From: Margaritispora aquatica
Taxonomy: Eukaryota > Ascomycota > Leotiomycetes > Helotiales > Discinellaceae
Assembly (NCBI GenBank): GCA_007644065.1
Contig: VJWN01000026.1
Location: forward strand, 434,001-498,000
DNA: 64,000 nucleotides
Reading direction: 5' to 3'
Under the pieces are notes generated by a model. The model was not told the origin of the DNA, made no database searches, and saw nothing but the letters and a program-made list of their open reading frames with translations. Positions 13,766 to 24,724 of the stretch are shown one piece after another. Every line of letters starts with the position of its first letter. The stretch's first letter is position 1. A program made the translations under genes and the position numbers.

Positions 13766-14928
13766 ATGCTTCTTTCATTTACAAGACAACAGTCTATATA
13801 CTCATCCAGGCACAGTCAATCATTTCTTGTTTGCTCCACTAGCATTTTCAAATTTTGTAAGAGAGCTTTGACTTCCTCTCAAACTCTAGCAACTCGCAAC
13901 TACACTACCTCGAGCATCAACATGTCTTCTTCGGACAAGCAAGTCAAGGACCGTATGGATGCTGAGAAACAGATCAAGAGGAACCCACATCCAGATTTCA
14001 AGAAGGTAGAAAGCAGTAGGCCAGAGTGGGATTCGAAAATTGGATGGAATATCAAGCAAACGGTGAAGCCCGATTGGAAATTTGGTGACGGCGCAAATGA
14101 TGGTAGGAATAAAATATGAAAGCTGGAACTTAAGAAAGATATACTGACGACCTCTAGGAGGAGCTTCTCTCAAGATTCCACACGTCGACTTCGGCCCATA
14201 CGACGAAGGCAGGCCAGCTGTGTTCAACTACAAACTCCTCATCTCAGGCATAATACCCCGCCCAATTGGCTTCATGAGCACCACATCGAAGGATGGAAGC
14301 AGTACCAACTTGGCACCCTTCTCTTACTTTTCGGTAATAAACCACGATCCGCCACTCTTCACTGTCGGGTTTGCAGGAGGGTTCGATAATGCTAAAGACT
14401 CATTACGCAATTTGTTGGAATCAGAAGAATGCTGTATCAATATTATATCGGAGCATTTCGTAGAAGCTGCGAACGCCACGAGTGTCAATGCACCATATGG
14501 AGAGAGTGAATGGAGTCTAAGCGGTCTCACACCTGGAGCATGCAAAACGGTCAAGGCAAGCAGGGTGAAAGAGGCTATCTTTGCGGTTGAGGGAAAGCTT
14601 GATTTCACGAAAGAGTATGAGAGTAAGGAAACACCAGGGAAGAAAACAGGTGTCTTGGCTGTTATTGAAGGAACGCATTTTTGGGTTAGGGAGGATGCTA
14701 TCAATGAGGACAAGAACTTAATTGATCCTGCTGTAAGTCTAACCATTGTCGCAGTATGAGAAGTAAGCTGACAGCACATAGGTTCTTAAGCCAATCAGCA
14801 GAATGGGTGGCATTACATATGGAAGAGTTACGGATGGTGTCGAAATTCCACGACCAGATTACGGCGAGACTGTTGAGAAAAACGAGGCGGCTAAAAAGCT
14901 TGTGAAACCCAAGGTAGATGGGCAGTAA
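13766..14928 (+). CDS. Flavin reductase-like (FMN-binding) domain protein, 352 aa
   Basis: Predicted FMN-binding split-barrel flavoprotein of the flavin reductase-like family; the physiological substrate is unknown. Exons 13766-14102, 14158-14732 and 14782-14928, with introns of 55 and 49 bp and phases that close. The barrel starts around FNYKLLISGIIPRPIGFMST and continues with NLAPFSYFSVINHDPPLF, the usual FMN-phosphate contact region. The first 52 residues are rich in Ser, Arg and hydrophobics with no acidic residue and precede a second in-frame ATG at 13922. They read like a mitochondrial targeting leader (inference). Use of the second ATG would give a cytosolic form of 300 aa. Confidence 0.85.
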
Positions 14929-15278
14929 TGATATAGACAATATTGGCATTGAAGATGGATAGACATAAAGAATAGAAAGACTTTTTCAGCCCAGCTTGTA
15001 ATTGTTCCTTCGCCAACTTGTTCCATCAAAACTTACGGCTGTTGACCCCTGTTCTAGCCGAGGCTTATTTCTAGATTCAACCCCACACTAGCTCTTCCAT
15101 GAAAGCTACTCCAGCCTTTAAGATCCAAAAATCCGGTTCAAGCTTTCTCTCGAATCTATTCTTACTTGTTTTGTTTTCTCTAGATTTTGTATATCACACC
15201 CATCTCAGCTAAAAACAACCTATTTACACGGTTCCAATTGACCTACACAATACCACGTAGAGATCCCAAACCTCCAAA
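14929..15278. other. Intergenic region between flavin reductase and SDR genes
   Basis: 350 bp carrying the 3' UTR of the flavin-reductase gene and the promoter and leader of the SDR gene. A pyrimidine-rich stretch at 15160-15215 precedes the SDR start, as is common in fungal promoters. Nothing else is seen. Confidence 0.45.
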
Positions 15279-16435
15279 ATGTCCAAATACGAGACTGAGC
15301 TCCAAGATTTCCCCAACATCTTCTCCTTGAAAGGAAAAGTGATTGTAGTCACTGGTGGTTCTCGTGGCCTAGGATTACACGCTGCATCTGGGTATATCCC
15401 TCTCTTTCACTATCCAATCCCTCTCATCCGATGTCTCGTTAATATCACTAACACCCACTCTCCCTAGATTCCTACAAGCCGGCGCCTCAAAAGTCTATAT
15501 TACCTCGCGCAAAGCCTCTGCCTGCGAAGCTGCAGTCAAAGCCCTTAACGCCCTCCCAAACCTCGCGCCAGGTGCCCAAGCCATTTCAATCCCAGCCGAT
15601 AGCGCGAAGGTCGAGGGTGTGGAGCATCTGGTGAGGGAGGTGGGCAAGACGACCGATCATGTCGATGTGCTTTTTGCGAATGCGGGTGCTACCTGGGGAG
15701 AGGGTTTTGATACCCACCCTGATTCGGCGTTTGGGAAGGTCATGGATTTGAATGTCAAGAGTGTATTCAATACTATCCGACTGTGAGTTTTGCTACTGGG
15801 TGTGGTTGAGGTTTGGAGGTGAACTGGGAGAAGGAATGTGCTGATGGTTGGTTATAGGTTTGCACCGTTGTTACAGAAGAGGGGCTCGATCGAGGACCCT
15901 TCGAGGGTTATTATCACTGCATCGGTTGCTGGGATTGGAATTGGTTCTTTGGTAAGTCTGCCTGCCCATCCCCTCCAAATTTTAGGTTCTCTAGTATTTT
16001 ATAATGTGGCGTCCGACATAAGTTCCTCTACTCATACTGCAGAGGAAGAGGCTAACAAGAAATCCTCGCTCTTAGGGCAAAAATGCTACATTTGGCTACT
16101 CGGCCTCAAAAGCAGCAGTTATCCACTTAGCGAAGAACCTCGCCGTCGAGCTCGGCCCAAGACATATCCTCGTCAATGCAATAGCACCCGGCTTCTTCCC
16201 TTCAAGAATGGCAAATGGGCTGTTGGAACTAAGTGGAGGTATGGAGGCAATGGCAGCGAAGAACCCGAGCTTGAGGCTGGGTAAGGCAGAGGATATCGCA
16301 GGCTTAGTGGTGTTCCTGAGCAGTAGGGCAAGTGCGCATATAAATGGCGCGGTGATCACGGTAGACGGCGGTGAAGTATGGGCAAGAGGGGGTATGGCGG
16401 ATGCCATGAAGGAGGATGTGCCTTCAAAGTTGTGA
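15279..16435 (+). CDS. Short-chain dehydrogenase/reductase (SDR), 293 aa
   Basis: NAD(P)-dependent oxidoreductase with a classical SDR fold. Four exons: 15279-15391, 15468-15782, 15858-15951 and 16076-16435, totalling 294 codons with consistent phases. The cofactor motif TGGSRGLG is at residues 25-32 and NAGA follows in the middle. The catalytic Ser is in ITASVAG near residue 165, and the YSASK catalytic Tyr/Lys are at 182/186. The C-terminal part (NAIAPGFFPSRM, then INGAVITVDGG) resembles the RhlG/3-oxoacyl-ACP-reductase-like fungal subgroup. The substrate cannot be deduced. It converges on the methyltransferase gene, 65 bp between stops. Confidence 0.92.
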
Positions 16436-16500
16436 GATGAGCTTGTGGGCTGATTTTGTATATGTCACATTGGTGCATATGGCTCATATATAGAAGTATA

Positions 16501-17871
16501 TTATCGTTTTCGAGCTACCCAATGACTGGCTACATATGTGTGTTGTAGCATACTTTCTGGATCTTGAATATATGGTGCTGTGATATTCGACTCCTTCTTC
16601 TCGATATTAAAGCCGAGAGCATAAACTAGTGCTACGACCTCGTCGTCTGTAAGTTCAACAGCACCGGGATCAGCAATTCCTTGTCCTCCAGTTTCAGAAG
16701 TCTCCCCTCGCCCATGGCTACCTGGAGCGTTATTTTCGAAATGCCACAGGAGTGGTCCCATGTTGACAAGGATACCTCCGGACCGCAAGCAGTTCTTAAT
16801 TGCTTCAACATACCGGATGACGTTTGGAGCTGTGTCCAGGAAAAAGAGGGTGACTACTGCATCGAATTCGTCCTTGTGGGATTTGTCCCCATACAGAAGT
16901 ATGAAATCTGAGGCACTCATGCTCATTTCACCGGGACTTTTGATATTGGCCAAAGTTTGTCCGGGATGGATATCTGGTACTTGAACCGCTTTCAAATGAT
17001 TTGCTCGGCTTTTGTGATTGGAGAAAGAATGTGCCCAAGGAAACAATGTGTGAAATTGAGCCGTAGGGCAAGAATTCAGAATATAAGAGCTGGCAAGAAG
17101 CTGGTGATAACTGATTTCATTGCCCTCGGTATGGAAACCGGCACAACACAGATCAAACACCAAACGGCCTAATCCGGCCCCAGGAACCAGAACTCGCATG
17201 GCTTCACCTGAACGAGATGTGCTTTCTGCCTGGAGTGCTTTGAGGATCGGAGCAAAACTCGCTTGCCGTTCTGGAGCCCCTTCTTCAGACCAATCTCGAT
17301 AGAACTGTCTCAACGTACTTCTTGCTTTCTCCAAATCGTTTGGCGTTGCTTTTCCTCGCCATTCAGGTGTATTTTTGCCTTCAAAGGAGGTAGGGATGAC
17401 TTGGGAGATGCCGAAAGATTTGAGACCAGAGTACAGGATTGCAAAGGCGAGCTCAGCATTTTTGTCGATGGCATTGTCGACTGCTTCGAGAGTCTCGAGG
17501 TAAGAGAATGGTGGTGCGGCTAGAAGTTCCCAATGTGCTCTTGGCAATGCATAGAAGTTTTGCCGACGGAGATGAGTGGTATTGAAGTGGGCAGTTTTTG
17601 CATATTGACTATGAGATGATTAGAAATTTTTTATAGATTTAGAGTACTTGAAGTGGAATTGCATGAAAACACACTGCACTAGGACTCTTGAGCTAAAATT
17701 GGTTTCGGCAAAGCTGTCCTCATTTCATGCAAGCAATTGCGTAGGTATACATCTATACGGATACGTTTTTGGATATGATAAACATACTTACTAGAATGAA
17801 TCTAGAGCTGCAAAAAGAACTCTCTGCTCATCAGCGTCCTCCTGTGCTTCAGTATTTCCTTCCCACTCCAT
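16501..17871 (-). CDS. Carnosine N-methyltransferase-like (N2227/CARNMT1 family), 395 aa
   Basis: SAM-dependent methyltransferase of the N2227 family. The animal member methylates carnosine and yeast has a homologue. Two exons: 17792-17871 (ATG at 17871) and 16501-17608, joined over a 183-bp intron, 396 codons in phase. The SAM-binding motif is VLVPGAGLGRLVFDL, followed by the family-typical GNEISYHQLLASSYILN. Downstream are the FPW(A)HSF block and the acidic strand DFILLYGD, then FDAVVTLFFLDTAPNVIRY. The C-terminus has the GGILVNMGPLLWHF block. The substrate in fungi is uncertain. It is divergent from the poly(A) polymerase gene. Confidence 0.92.
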
Positions 17872-18223
17872 ACGTGATCTGGATTAAAGTAGTGAAGACC
17901 AATCTGCTATTCTATCCAAGATTTTGAAAACTGCCAGTTCCAGAACTCATCTACCAAATTAAATCTCAAACTACTTAAGCAAAACAAATTAGAAAGCCTT
18001 CCGTAAAGATGAAATTTTAGTGTAGCATACACACGCAGAAACCTAGGTCGGCGGATAACACTTTAGATGACCCACTTTAATTAGTCAGCCACCAAGCTGC
18101 CATACAGTGAGCTCGTCTTCCTCACCCTTCATCACGTTGAATACAACTTGCCCACGCCACTCTCTTCAGCAGCTTTATCTACGCGTCGAGTCCGAGATAG
18201 CCTTCTGGATCCCATCCATAATC
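17872..18223. promoter_or_regulatory. Divergent promoter between methyltransferase and poly(A) polymerase
   Basis: 352 bp separating the two start codons. The side next to the polymerase is pyrimidine-rich (about 18115-18180). No specific binding site is claimed. Confidence 0.45.
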
Positions 18224-20397
18224 ATGGCGGCTCCTGGCAAGGCACTCGGCGTGACTGCTCCTCTTTCATTGTCATTGCCTACCGATGCTGAACTCGCAGC
18301 AACCAACTCGCTCATTATGGAACTCAAACGACAGTCAAACTACGAGACCGATGCCGAAACTAATAAAAGGTAAGATGCCTGTCACGTTTGTGTCTGCGAC
18401 GATCTCTGCAAGATTGCAAGGTTGGATTCGGCTACCTGACATAGTTGTTTGCAGATCTCAGGTCCTTATATCTCTACAGAATATCGCCGATGAATTCGTC
18501 AAGCATGTCTGCAGAGCTCAGAATAAACCTGCGCATATCATTAAGGAAGCGCGAGCCAAGATCATGCCCTTTGGCAGCTTCAAGCTCGGCGTTATTGGAC
18601 CTGGATCAGATATTGACACACTCGTCGTAACGCCAGAAAATGTTACCAAAACTGATTTCTTCGAAGTCCTCCCCGAATATCTCTACAAGATGGCTCCCGA
18701 GGGCTCAATCACCGAATTCAGTCCGAAACCAGACGCATTTGCACCTTGCATAACCTTCAAATACTCCGATATCGACATTGATCTTCTATTTGGCCGCATT
18801 GCTTCTCTACATCAAATACCCAAGGATTTCGACTTGAGAGACGATGAACTGCTTAGAGGATTGGATGCTAGTGAGGTAGTTTGCGTAAATGGTGTGCGCG
18901 TGGCAACTGAAACTCTTCAATTGGTTCCAGAGGCAAGTGTCTTCAGGACTGCACTTCGCGTTATTAAGCTCTGGTCGGCTCGGCGCGCCATATCTGGTAA
19001 CATGTATGGCTTTCCTGGTGGCGTTGTCTGGGCTCTTCTCGTCGCCCGTGTTTGCCAGCTCTATCCCAAGGCCACTCCCTCGACTGTTGTTCTGAAGTTT
19101 TTTCGCATAATGGAAAAGTGGCAGTGGCCAATGCCCGTAATGCTCAAACCTATTGAAAGTCACCAAGGTTTGAACCACAAGATCTGGAACCCAAAGGTAC
19201 GTCCTTTAAGTTTTAAACCGTCCTCCCAAAGTTAATTGTCAATAGCACTATCCTTCCGACAGAAACCACATTATGCCTGTTATCACCCCTGCATATCCGT
19301 CTATGTGTGCAACTCATAATTTCACCAGAGCAACTCAGAGTGTTCTATTAAACGAATTCAATCGAGGTGGCCAGATCACAGACCAGATCATGGTAGGTAA
19401 GCTTCCGTGGAAGGACCTCTTCGTTAAACACACCTTCTTTACTGCAGGTTACAAGTACTATCTCGCAGTTATATCGGCCAGTACCACAAAAGAAGCACAA
19501 TTGAGCTGGTCAGGCACAGTAGAATCTAAAATTCGACTGCTCGTTGCAAAATTATTGGATCATTCTTCTATTGAATTGGCCCGTCCTTTCAACAAAGGCT
19601 TCAATCGCGTGCATAGATGTCGCTCAGAGACAGAAATCGATGCTGTTAAGGCTGGAAGCCTAGATTACTATGCCAAAGACGTTGGCACTGCTACTAGTGG
19701 TCATGGTTTGGCTGCAGGCGCCATGATAACAGAGAGTACAGAAAACGCTCCCAACGGCGATGCAAAAATGGCTGATGAAGATGTCACGATGGTTTACACC
19801 ACCACCAACTATATTGGACTGGAGCTTTACGAAGGTACGTCCAAAAATTTCACCATTCCTGGCCTACAAGTACGTTGTGGTGATGTTAGGTGGTCGATGA
19901 TCTTAACACCGGCATCACAATTGTGCTGTGTGCCACGCACATCTGCTAATCCATTTAGGTGCCAAATCTCTTGATTTGTCTTGGCAGGTTGACGAGTTCA
20001 AAAAGATATGCCACAGTTGGGAGAAGTACAATCCTGAGCTAAGTGCGCTACATATTGACCACATCCGAAAGTGAGCACGATGCGGTTCTTGTTTTGAGAA
20101 AGCCCTCTAATCTTAAATAGCTTCCAATTACCTGATGATGTCTTTGCGGAAGGCGAGGTCAAACCGGCTCGTGCGGTGAAGAAGAAATCTGCAAATGGAA
20201 ATGCTAAAAAGCGACAGGCAAGCGGAGTATGTATAAAGCTTCCCTCAAGATATACACTGACTATAGTCATTGGACGAGATCCAACTGGACACACCGACTA
20301 CTCCAATCTCTTGCAACCAACGTGTGCTAACGTTTTCCAGGAGTCGACACAAGCAGCTAAGAGACAGCAGCAAACATCAGTCGCCGCTGCCTCTTAG
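18224..20397 (+). CDS. pap1: Nuclear poly(A) polymerase, 583 aa
   Basis: Adds poly(A) tails to mRNA 3' ends as part of the cleavage and polyadenylation machinery. Six exons: 18224-18369, 18455-19196, 19246-19834, 19959-20070, 20121-20226 and 20341-20397, giving 584 codons in phase. The nucleotidyltransferase motif FGSFKLG is followed by the metal-binding pair in GSDIDT (Asp101/Asp103). The third Asp is in SDIDIDLLFGR (about Asp158). The central domain has GFPGGVVWALLVARVCQLYP and the RNA-binding region carries HYPSDRNHIMPVITPAYP. The C-terminus has the usual GAKSLDLSWQVDEF segment, then a Lys-rich tail that could hold a nuclear localisation signal. It is a little shorter than many fungal homologues. 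Confidence 0.95.
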
Positions 20398-21679
20398 ATT
20401 TTTGTGCGCAACCCTTTTACTTTTCCAGTCGAAATTGACCGGCATCTAACAGCAGGCTCCTCAGCATTTGCTCGATTATCTCACAAAGCGAAACATTCAA
20501 TACATCAGTTCACAGCATTGCTAATAACAGTAATACAAGCCTGTCAACCTTGAAAGCCGGTTTAGTAAGGTATCCCACTATCCGCATCTTGCAACATAGG
20601 CGAGACTTCGTGATAAGAAACAGCCAGATCCGGATGACAAGAGCAGTATTTCTAGATCATATGCAAGCCCAGACGGCATCTGGCATTGGAGTTTTGGGAT
20701 TTCCAGTGGACATCATAGGGGCATATCAGGCAATGGCGAATGGCGAATGGATGGCTTTCGTACCTATCCGTGTATTTAGAAACCCCAATAAAATCTGCTT
20801 CGTGAGGCCAAGAGCCTCTGTCCATAGAAACGACGATGCTTTTCAAGATCTGTCAATCGCAGTAGTGACTTCTTGTTTGACAAGTAAGGTTTAGCAAAAA
20901 GGAAAGCCAAGTATCCCTTCGTTCACCATTAGTCCGGTTGTTGCTTGAAATGATTAAAACTTGAGCTTAAGGTATCTGTAGGGTTTACTACCTTTGAAAT
21001 TCTGTGCTTTATCCATAGAGAAGAAAATATTTGGACATATATTTCTGGTTGTTGCAAAGTATGGGAAAAATTCCGAAACCCATGCCTCTACCACATACGT
21101 CACAGTTCTATCGAGAGGAAGCACCCCGGATTCCTTGGCAATTGAAGCTGGCCAGAACATACTAGGCTGCTATCTAGTAAACAAGTAAGCACTCAGATAG
21201 TGCAAGCGCTTCTACAGCAGCAATATCGGAATGATATTTTTTGGCTCTCAAATATTTCACGAGATCCACAAGTGATACCATCCCGATTCAATCTACCCAT
21301 TAAGACTGCATTGCGAGATCCTATCCTCGTTACAGCTCACATCCTTCTCTACATAATATCACCAAAGCTGGCGCCTCCAACACTCCGCCCAAGACCTGCT
21401 GGCCATCCCCATCATCGCCAGAGTCTATTTCGCTACTTATTTCCTCATCCTCGACAAACTGCGCGGGATAAACTCACCAATTTCCGCTACAACCTCCTAC
21501 CATACTACAGGTATCGAGCGCATTCCCGGATCTATAATTACCTGATCAAAAGACAAGCACGGCAGAGCGAGAAGAGAGCTGCAGGCAAAGGCATCGTTGG
21601 ACTTCTGCGAAAGAGGGGTCACAGAATATTTGCTACCAAGACGAGAAACAATGAGACAGCAGAGCAAGGGAAGGTGACC
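20398..21679. other. Intergenic region with possible upstream coding sequence of app1
   Basis: Contains the pap1 3' UTR and the promoter of the next gene. From 21200 to 21679 the app1 frame stays open upstream of the first ATG. It encodes an Arg/Tyr/His-rich segment (for example FRYNLLPYYRYRAHSR) that reads like protein but lacks an in-frame ATG, so an upstream exon may exist. The 20550-20894 frame is not recognisable. Confidence 0.4.
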
Positions 21680-24241
21680 ATGTCTGGTTCTTTAAATACT
21701 CTGAGTGGCGGGGATGGTGAACGCGGGGGCAAGAGGAAGAAGTTGGCAGGATATCTAAAGGCTGCAAATGATATCAGACAGTCATACCAACAATCGTATG
21801 CAGAGAAATGGGGGAGCGGCAATGGGGATTTTGGTGACGAGTCAAGCACGATTCCTGGTTCCTTTCCAGACGTTGCCATTGTCTCTCATGGAGATGAACA
21901 GTTAGTGCTATTTCCCTCATACGCCAAAAAGCATACGAGGGAGCCACCAAATCCTGAGTTGCGACGTCCCCAGTCACATTCCAGTGATGATAGTGGGCCA
22001 AATGATGCAGAGTATTGGGCTAGGGAATGGCAGAAGTTCGAGGATGACAGAGCTATTGTTGATGTGGATGTCCGTGGCTGGATCTACTCGCCGCATAGAG
22101 GACCGATGACAAGGAAAAATAGGATCCTCATAGGGTTGGCTCGGCAATTGAGTGGCATACCAGCGCCGAAAGCACCAAGTAGAGATCATAGTCCGGACTC
22201 TTCTATAATGGCAAGGCACAGGGAGCATGAAGAGCGCCGTGAGCAGGAGAACATTGCACGGCAAGCAGAACAGATTCTGAAAAGGGGCGAAGGCGAGTCA
22301 AAAGTGGCGAATCAGGGAGGTTACAGTGAAAACACAGTTCACGAGTCAGATACTGAGAGTATATATGGTGAGAAGGACAAGTCAGGGAGTGCGACACCTT
22401 TACGGAACTTGGATGATGCGCCTGGACCAGGTCATCTGTCTAAAAGAGAGTCCTGGAATCAACCCTCTGATATGACACAGGCAGAGCTCCTTCAGGCAAA
22501 TTCTCATCTGATGGCACGTTTGAAACCATTCTTAACCAACCCTCTGGTATCTACACCAATAACCATATTCTTTTACGACGAAAAAACCTCCGTCTCTCGG
22601 ACTGTGACAACGAACGAAGCAGGTCACTTCATCTTCCGAGCAGCACTCGACTTCGTTCCAACACACGTCAGAGTACTTGCATCGGAGTATCTTTCTGCTA
22701 CTGAAGAAGTCAAAATTATGGAGCCGAAAGGGGTGAGTATCATTAGTGACGTTGACGATACAATTAAGCACTCCTCAATCGGTGGTGGACCTCGCGAAAT
22801 CTTCAGGAACGCTTTTATTAGAGACTTAGGAGATTTGACCATCCAGGGCGTGAAAGAGTGGTACAAGACCATGTACGATATGGGTGTTGGAATACATTAT
22901 GTATCGAATTCGCCATGGCAACTATTCCCTGTGCTTGTCAGTTTCTTTTCTAAAGCTGGATTACCTCCAGGATCATATCATCTCAAGCAGTACAGTGGTA
23001 TGCTCCAGGGCATCTTTGAACCGGTGGCCGAAAGGAAGAAAGGTACATTAGAGAAAATTATGAGGGACTTTCCAGAGCGACGCTTTATTCTCATTGGGGA
23101 CAGTGGTGAGGCAGATCTCGAAGTCTATACCGATGTTGTTTTAGCGAACCCAGGGAAGGTACTGGCTATTTTCATCCGTGATGTTACCAGCCCAGAGACT
23201 AAAGGATTTTTTGACTCTACAATGGGTCCTCTGGCCAGAAATCGTCGCAGCCAACAGAGCGACCCACGCGGGGCATCGCAGAGTCAATCTGTGGATAGCC
23301 GAGCAGCATCAAGACCTAACAATTCCGATGCACCAGAAAATCGACCAGTTTTGCCACCTCGAGCTGCTTCCGAACTCAAACTACAAACAAGTGATGGTCC
23401 CAAAATGGGCAGGTTGATTGACATTGACGATGAGCAAAAGAGTCCCTCTGTGCACCAGTCTCATCGTCAAGTGATGCCCCGTTCATCATCAACTTATGGA
23501 ATGGAAGAATCAATCAAGCGAAAATCTGCCCCTGAGATAGGAAAGGCTCCACCTCCTCGTCCAATGAAGCCTATGGCGCTCAGATCGGCTTCGTCGACAA
23601 GTACATTAGCAGAGGATCCTTCAGCACCAAGGAAAAGTATACCTCCTCCACCTCCAAAACCGCGACGTTCTATTGCACGTGGAGACGAATCTCATTCTCA
23701 CCCTCTGTCTCGGATACAAAGCACCGAGGACGCCGAAGCCGAGGAGAGTTACTTAGCCAGCGCTCGTAATAAAGTTTCTGCTGCTTACAATGCACTTCCT
23801 GAAGTAAGATCATACATGCCTGGACGAATGCAATCAGGGCAAAGTCATGTTTCTTCATCGTCCTCTTCCTCGTCAGGGTCTGATCGGCCACCGCCTCCTC
23901 CTCCTCGCAGAGGCACAAACAATGCTGTGGGAAGTGTCATTACGAATCGTCTTTCATGGAATAGTGATGTGTCGGATGATGATCGCTACCATTCTACAGA
24001 GAGTGTTCCGCCTAACAAAAAGCTCATTCTTTGGCGTGAGCGGTGGAAGAGAGCTAAAGACATACTTGATGCTCAGGGTGTGACTTTGAGGGCTTGGAGA
24101 ACTGGTGAGGATGTGTGCATTGAAGCTGTACAGATCACAGAGAAAGCCATGCGGGAGATGGGTGTAGAAGGGTACGGAAATGGGAAGGGGAAGACTGGTG
24201 AAGGAGGGGGTGAAGTGAAAGTAAAGGACTTGAAGAGGTAA
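21680..24241 (+). CDS. app1: App1-like phosphatidate phosphatase, at least 853 aa
   Basis: Mg-dependent phosphatidic acid phosphatase of the actin-patch/endocytic App1 family. The catalytic domain has the HAD signature DVDDTIKHSS (near residue 357), then IHYVSNSPWQLFPVL and LIGDSGEADLEVY, as expected for this family. The N-terminal part contains the conserved KLAGYLKAAND and SFPDVAIVSHGDEQLVLFPSYA segments. The C-terminus has proline-rich stretches (PPPPPKPRRS; RPPPPPPRRG), probable SH3-binding sites that link it to endocytic actin patches, and ends in a WRERWKRAKDILD helix. I start at the first in-frame ATG (21680). The open frame continues upstream to 21200 and may be coding after an unseen first exon. 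No intron interrupts this large exon. Confidence 0.9.
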   Translation: MSGSLNTLSGGDGERGGKRKKLAGYLKAANDIRQSYQQSYAEKWGSGNGDFGDESSTIPGSFPDVAIVSHGDEQLVLFPSYAKKHTREPPNPELRRPQSHSSDDSGPNDAEYWAREWQKFEDDRAIVDVDVRGWIYSPHRGPMTRKNRILIGLARQLSGIPAPKAPSRDHSPDSSIMARHREHEERREQENIARQAEQILKRGEGESKVANQGGYSENTVHESDTESIYGEKDKSGSATPLRNLDDAPGPGHLSKRESWNQPSDMTQAELLQANSHLMARLKPFLTNPLVSTPITIFFYDEKTSVSRTVTTNEAGHFIFRAALDFVPTHVRVLASEYLSATEEVKIMEPKGVSIISDVDDTIKHSSIGGGPREIFRNAFIRDLGDLTIQGVKEWYKTMYDMGVGIHYVSNSPWQLFPVLVSFFSKAGLPPGSYHLKQYSGMLQGIFEPVAERKKGTLEKIMRDFPERRFILIGDSGEADLEVYTDVVLANPGKVLAIFIRDVTSPETKGFFDSTMGPLARNRRSQQSDPRGASQSQSVDSRAASRPNNSDAPENRPVLPPRAASELKLQTSDGPKMGRLIDIDDEQKSPSVHQSHRQVMPRSSSTYGMEESIKRKSAPEIGKAPPPRPMKPMALRSASSTSTLAEDPSAPRKSIPPPPPKPRRSIARGDESHSHPLSRIQSTEDAEAEESYLASARNKVSAAYNALPEVRSYMPGRMQSGQSHVSSSSSSSSGSDRPPPPPPRRGTNNAVGSVITNRLSWNSDVSDDDRYHSTESVPPNKKLILWRERWKRAKDILDAQGVTLRAWRTGEDVCIEAVQITEKAMREMGVEGYGNGKGKTGEGGGEVKVKDLKR

Positions 24242-24724
24242 AATGGCATTAAGTGTTGTGAATACATAATGCAACAAAATTCATGCTTCAGATGTCGTAC
24301 ACAGCCTCGGAGCACCACTGAATCTCATTTGCACAGGAATGAGGAAGAGAAGCAGTGTTTACAGTATTGTTACAGCTGTCGAGAAAAGGCTGGCGCTAAA
24401 TGGGCCAGTCTCATTGGATATATGGCTACAAAAGGGGGGAGAGTACGACTTCGTATGCATTCGGGCTGACGCAGCCGCCGCGCGGGAACATCACAAACAC
24501 GCTACCTGACTAACTTTTCCCAAATGCTTCACTGTACGAACCCTCATGGTAATCGAAGAAAGAGAAAAACAATTTGCGTCTTAATGGTATCAGTCTCAGA
24601 TATTTCTAGATCTCTGTGTAGCCGAGCGTTTGTTTGGCGTATCGTGGGTTTGATAACAAGGCTGACGATATTTTCAGGTCTTTTTTATTTGACCGAGCAA
24701 AGAGTTGTACGTCATTCGACCGCA
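24242..24724. other. Intergenic region with optional 67-codon extension
   Basis: 483 bp between app1 and the next plus-strand gene. The frame of that gene is open from an ATG at 24524, so a 348-aa long form is formally possible. The extension is Arg/Ser/Leu-rich and not obviously conserved. No other coding signal. Confidence 0.4.

Noticed and set aside
20550..20894. 114-codon plus-strand frame between pap1 and app1
   Set aside because: No homology recognised. It starts with a non-ATG codon and overlaps the expected pap1 3' region.
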